Source of the DNA: a bacterium
GTDB taxonomy: Bacteria > Sysuimicrobiota > Sysuimicrobiia > Sysuimicrobiales > Segetimicrobiaceae
Assembly: GCA_035307765.1 (NCBI GenBank)
Contig: DATGHU010000032.1
Location: 106,900-170,899, forward strand
DNA length: 64,000 nt
Reading direction: 5' to 3'
Positions 62,146 through 64,000 of the stretch are shown here, one piece after another. The notes beneath the pieces were generated by a model, which searched no databases, was not told the DNA's origin, and saw nothing but the letters and a program-made list of their open reading frames with translations. Both the position numbers and the translations under genes were made by a program. Numbering within the stretch: position 1 is the stretch's first letter; every line of letters starts with the position of its first letter.

Positions 62146-63707
62146 TGGCCGTCGCTTCCGCCCCCGCTCTGGTCTCCGCCCCCAACCGGTGGCTGATCGT
62201 CGCGGCCGTGACCTTCGGCACGCTGATGGGCACGGTCGACGCGTCCATCGTCAACGTCGCCCTCCCCAGCATCCAGGCGGCGTTCGGGGTGTCGATCACC
62301 GAGGTCACCTGGGTCACAACCGGGTACCTGATCGCGTTCGTCCTCGTGCTCCCGCTGACGGGGTGGCTCGCCTCGATGTTCGGCCGCAAGCCGCTCTATC
62401 AGGCCTGCCTGGTGGTGTTCATGGGCGCGTCGATGCTGGCCGGCCTGGCCCCATCCCTCCCCTTCCTCGTCGCCGCGCGGGTGCTGCAGGGCCTCGGTGC
62501 CGGCGTGCTCGGTCCCACGGAACAGGCGATCCTGGGCGAGACCTTCCCGCCCGAGCAGCGGGGGTTGGCGACGGGCCTGTACGGGCTGGTCGTGGTGCTG
62601 GGGCCGACGATCGGCCCGCTGCTGGGCGGCGCGATCACCGACACGTACAGCTGGCGCTGGATCTTCTATATTAACCTGCCGGTCGGGATCATCGGGCTCC
62701 TGATGGTCGCGAGCTTCGTCATCGAGCCGTCGTATATCAAGGCGCACCGCACCGCGATCGACGTCGTGGGGATCGGCTTCATGACGGCGGGGTTTATGTC
62801 GCTGCTCGTGGTCCTGGAAGAGGGCAACCGCTGGGACTGGTTCTCGTCTCCGCTGGTGTGGGGCTTCGGCCTCGTCGCCGTGTCGTGTCTCTTGTTGTTC
62901 GTCCTCTGGGAGCTGCTGGGGACGGAGACCCCGGCCGTCGACCTGCGGATCCTGGCCAACCCCTCGTTCGCGGCGGCGTGGGTCTGCGTGACGCTGCTCG
63001 GCTTTGGGCTCATCGGCGCGCTCCTCCTGCAGTCGCTCTTCCTGCAGGAGGTCCTCGGCTACACCGCCACGCAGACCGGACTCGCCTTTATGCCGCGCGG
63101 ATTGGTGACGATGATCATGAGCCCGATCTCCGGCCTGCTCCTCTACCGCGTGGGCCCGCGGCTCATGGCGACGATGGGCCTGGCCTGTGTCTCCTCGGCC
63201 ATATTCCTGATGTCCCGATGGACGCTGGAGACCGGCCCGCTGCAGACGGTGATTCCGCTGATGATCAACGGGCTCGGGCTGTCGATGCTGTTCATCCCGC
63301 TGATGAACGCGGGGCTGGCGGCGGCGGACCGCCGGAAGCTGACCGGGGCGGCCGGCCTGCTCAACCTGCAGCTCCAGCTCGGCGCGTCGTTCGGCACCGC
63401 GGTGTTGGCGACGCTGATCGAGCGGGGCATTCAACGATACCACGCCCGGCTCGTGGAGCAGGCCCTGCCGACAAACCCCGCGTTCTCGCAAATGGTGCAC
63501 CAGATCTCACAGCTGATGATCGGGGGCGGGAGCGACGCGGTCACCGCCCAGCAGCAGGCGATGGCCGTGGTGGACGGCATCATCGTCCGCCAGGCCACCG
63601 TGCTGTCCTTCGAGCACGCCTTTCAGGTCGTGGCGGCGGTGCTGCTCTTGATGCTGGTCTGCATTCCTTTCCTGCGGAGACCGGCCCGGGCGGACGCGGG
63701 ACACTAG
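62145..63707 (+). CDS. EmrB/QacA-type MFS drug:proton antiporter (DHA2)
   Basis: 520 aa with fourteen or so hydrophobic segments. The DHA2 motif set is present: GTLMGTVDASIVNVALPSIQ, GWLASMFGRKPLYQ, the motif-C-like GLYGLVVVLGPTIGPLLGG and WRWIFYINLPVGI. It exports hydrophobic toxic compounds with proton exchange. Its ATG overlaps the adaptor stop (TGATG). With the adaptor it forms an EmrAB-like pump; the TolC at the left end of the window is a separate operon but could be the third part. Confidence 0.95.
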   Translation: MAVASAPALVSAPNRWLIVAAVTFGTLMGTVDASIVNVALPSIQAAFGVSITEVTWVTTGYLIAFVLVLPLTGWLASMFGRKPLYQACLVVFMGASMLAGLAPSLPFLVAARVLQGLGAGVLGPTEQAILGETFPPEQRGLATGLYGLVVVLGPTIGPLLGGAITDTYSWRWIFYINLPVGIIGLLMVASFVIEPSYIKAHRTAIDVVGIGFMTAGFMSLLVVLEEGNRWDWFSSPLVWGFGLVAVSCLLLFVLWELLGTETPAVDLRILANPSFAAAWVCVTLLGFGLIGALLLQSLFLQEVLGYTATQTGLAFMPRGLVTMIMSPISGLLLYRVGPRLMATMGLACVSSAIFLMSRWTLETGPLQTVIPLMINGLGLSMLFIPLMNAGLAAADRRKLTGAAGLLNLQLQLGASFGTAVLATLIERGIQRYHARLVEQALPTNPAFSQMVHQISQLMIGGGSDAVTAQQQAMAVVDGIIVRQATVLSFEHAFQVVAAVLLLMLVCIPFLRRPARADAGH

Positions 63708-63727
63708 GCTGCACTGTTTCGATCTAG

Positions 63728-64000
63728 TGTTAACACTGGAGGAGGCGTCCTCCATGGAAAGAGGGTCACCACTCTACCTCCGGAACCTCCAACCGAGGCC
63801 TCGCAAGCTTCGGAGAGGGGGAGGAGAGCATGACCCTCGAGGACAGCGTTCGCCGTCATCGCTTGCAGATCATGCAACGGGCGGCGATCTTGGGCAATGT
63901 GACCCGGGCATGCGCGGAAGCGGGCATCTCCCGCACCCTGTTCTACCGCTGGCGCAAGCGCGTGCTGCGCTATGGCCCCGATGGTCTCCGGCCTCGGCCC
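63728..64000 (+). mobile_element. IS481-like insertion sequence, left end (cut by window edge)
   Basis: A transposase-type helix-turn-helix ORF begins at 63830 and runs off the right edge. Upstream, TGTTAACACTGG starts directly after CTAG (63724-63727). IS481-family elements have TG-type ends and prefer CTAG targets, so 63728 is the likely left tip. AGTGTTAACACT (63726-63737) is a perfect palindrome at the junction. The right end is outside the window. Confidence 0.6.
63830..64000 (+). CDS. IS481-family transposase, N-terminal part (cut by window edge)
   Basis: 57 codons are visible from the ATG at 63830, which has GGAGGAGAG just upstream. The translated part is a helix-turn-helix domain with NVTRACAEAGISRTLFYRWRKR, followed by RYGPDGLRPRP. 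This is the typical N-terminus of IS481-type transposases, where the catalytic rve domain comes next and lies beyond the window. The family call is good, but integrity of the catalytic part cannot be judged. Confidence 0.78.
   Translation, partial: MTLEDSVRRHRLQIMQRAAILGNVTRACAEAGISRTLFYRWRKRVLRYGPDGLRPRP

Noticed and set aside
63738-63753. GGAGG/CCTCC inverted repeat in the IS end as a terminator
   Set aside because: Only 5 bp of pairing with no U-tract; more likely incidental or part of the element's end.

Overview
The window is about 70% GC and almost fully packed with bacterial genes on both strands. A TolC-type outer-membrane factor, an EmrA/HlyD adaptor and an EmrB-type pump suggest a diderm envelope. 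Several substrate-binding proteins carry twin-arginine signals, and many genes start with GTG. Together with the large set of ABC importers, amidohydrolases and dehydrogenases, this looks like a high-GC heterotrophic soil or sediment bacterium, probably from an uncultured lineage. The exact phylum cannot be fixed from the sequence; this is inference.

Layout. 0-2.9 kb: a leftward operon of a small SHOCT protein, an OmpR-type regulator, a histidine kinase and TolC (cut by the left edge), behind three 11-bp-spaced direct repeats that look like the regulator's own operator. 3.0-4.1 kb: a zinc alcohol dehydrogenase. 4.3-7.6 kb: exported proteins followed by an extracytoplasmic thiol-redox set: a TlpA-like protein whose first active-site Cys codon is TGA, CcdA, and a DipZ-like thioredoxin. 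7.7-13.4 kb: an Lhr-type helicase and an allantoinase-like amidohydrolase. 13.7-19.6 kb: a small membrane protein and a molybdopterin oxidoreductase module (Fe-S/NrfD fusion, catalytic subunit, TorD-like chaperone). 19.7-27.7 kb: a peptide-type ABC importer, a sugar-type ABC importer and a BatA-like protein. 27.9-32.4 kb: a small exported protein, a beta-CASP hydrolase, an enolase-superfamily enzyme and an amidohydrolase.

32.6-42.0 kb: a rightward catabolic cluster with two Gfo/Idh/MocA dehydrogenases, a DUF885 protein, a second peptide-type importer, a 2-hydroxyacid dehydrogenase and an SDR. 42.0-45.5 kb: a tightly coupled leftward operon (polysaccharide deacetylase, Tag glycosylase, CodA-like deaminase, SDR). 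45.7-48.9 kb: E1-alpha/E1-beta of a 2-oxoacid dehydrogenase plus an MFS protein. 55.9-49.0 kb: a seven-gene leftward operon (SelA-like PLP enzyme, complete polar amino-acid ABC importer, FAD disulfide oxidoreductase, MFS), divergent from an FGGY kinase. 57.4-59.3 kb: a visibly lower-GC insert with an epimerase and an isoprenylcysteine-methyltransferase-like protein. 59.3-63.7 kb: a second SelA-like enzyme and an EmrA/EmrB-type efflux pair. 63.7-64.0 kb: the left end of an IS481-like element.

The most interesting signals are: (1) a probable selenoprotein, a TlpA-like redoxin with U-P-I-C in place of C-P-I-C and a bacterial SECIS-like hairpin just after the UGA; (2) stem-loops between the substrate-binding-protein gene and the first permease gene in all four ABC operons, one being a full intrinsic terminator; (3) the triple operator upstream of the two-component/efflux operon; (4) a fused PsrB-PsrC-like polypeptide; (5) a novel 34-residue-repeat cysteine protein beside the redox cluster. 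No tRNA, rRNA or CRISPR array was recognised.
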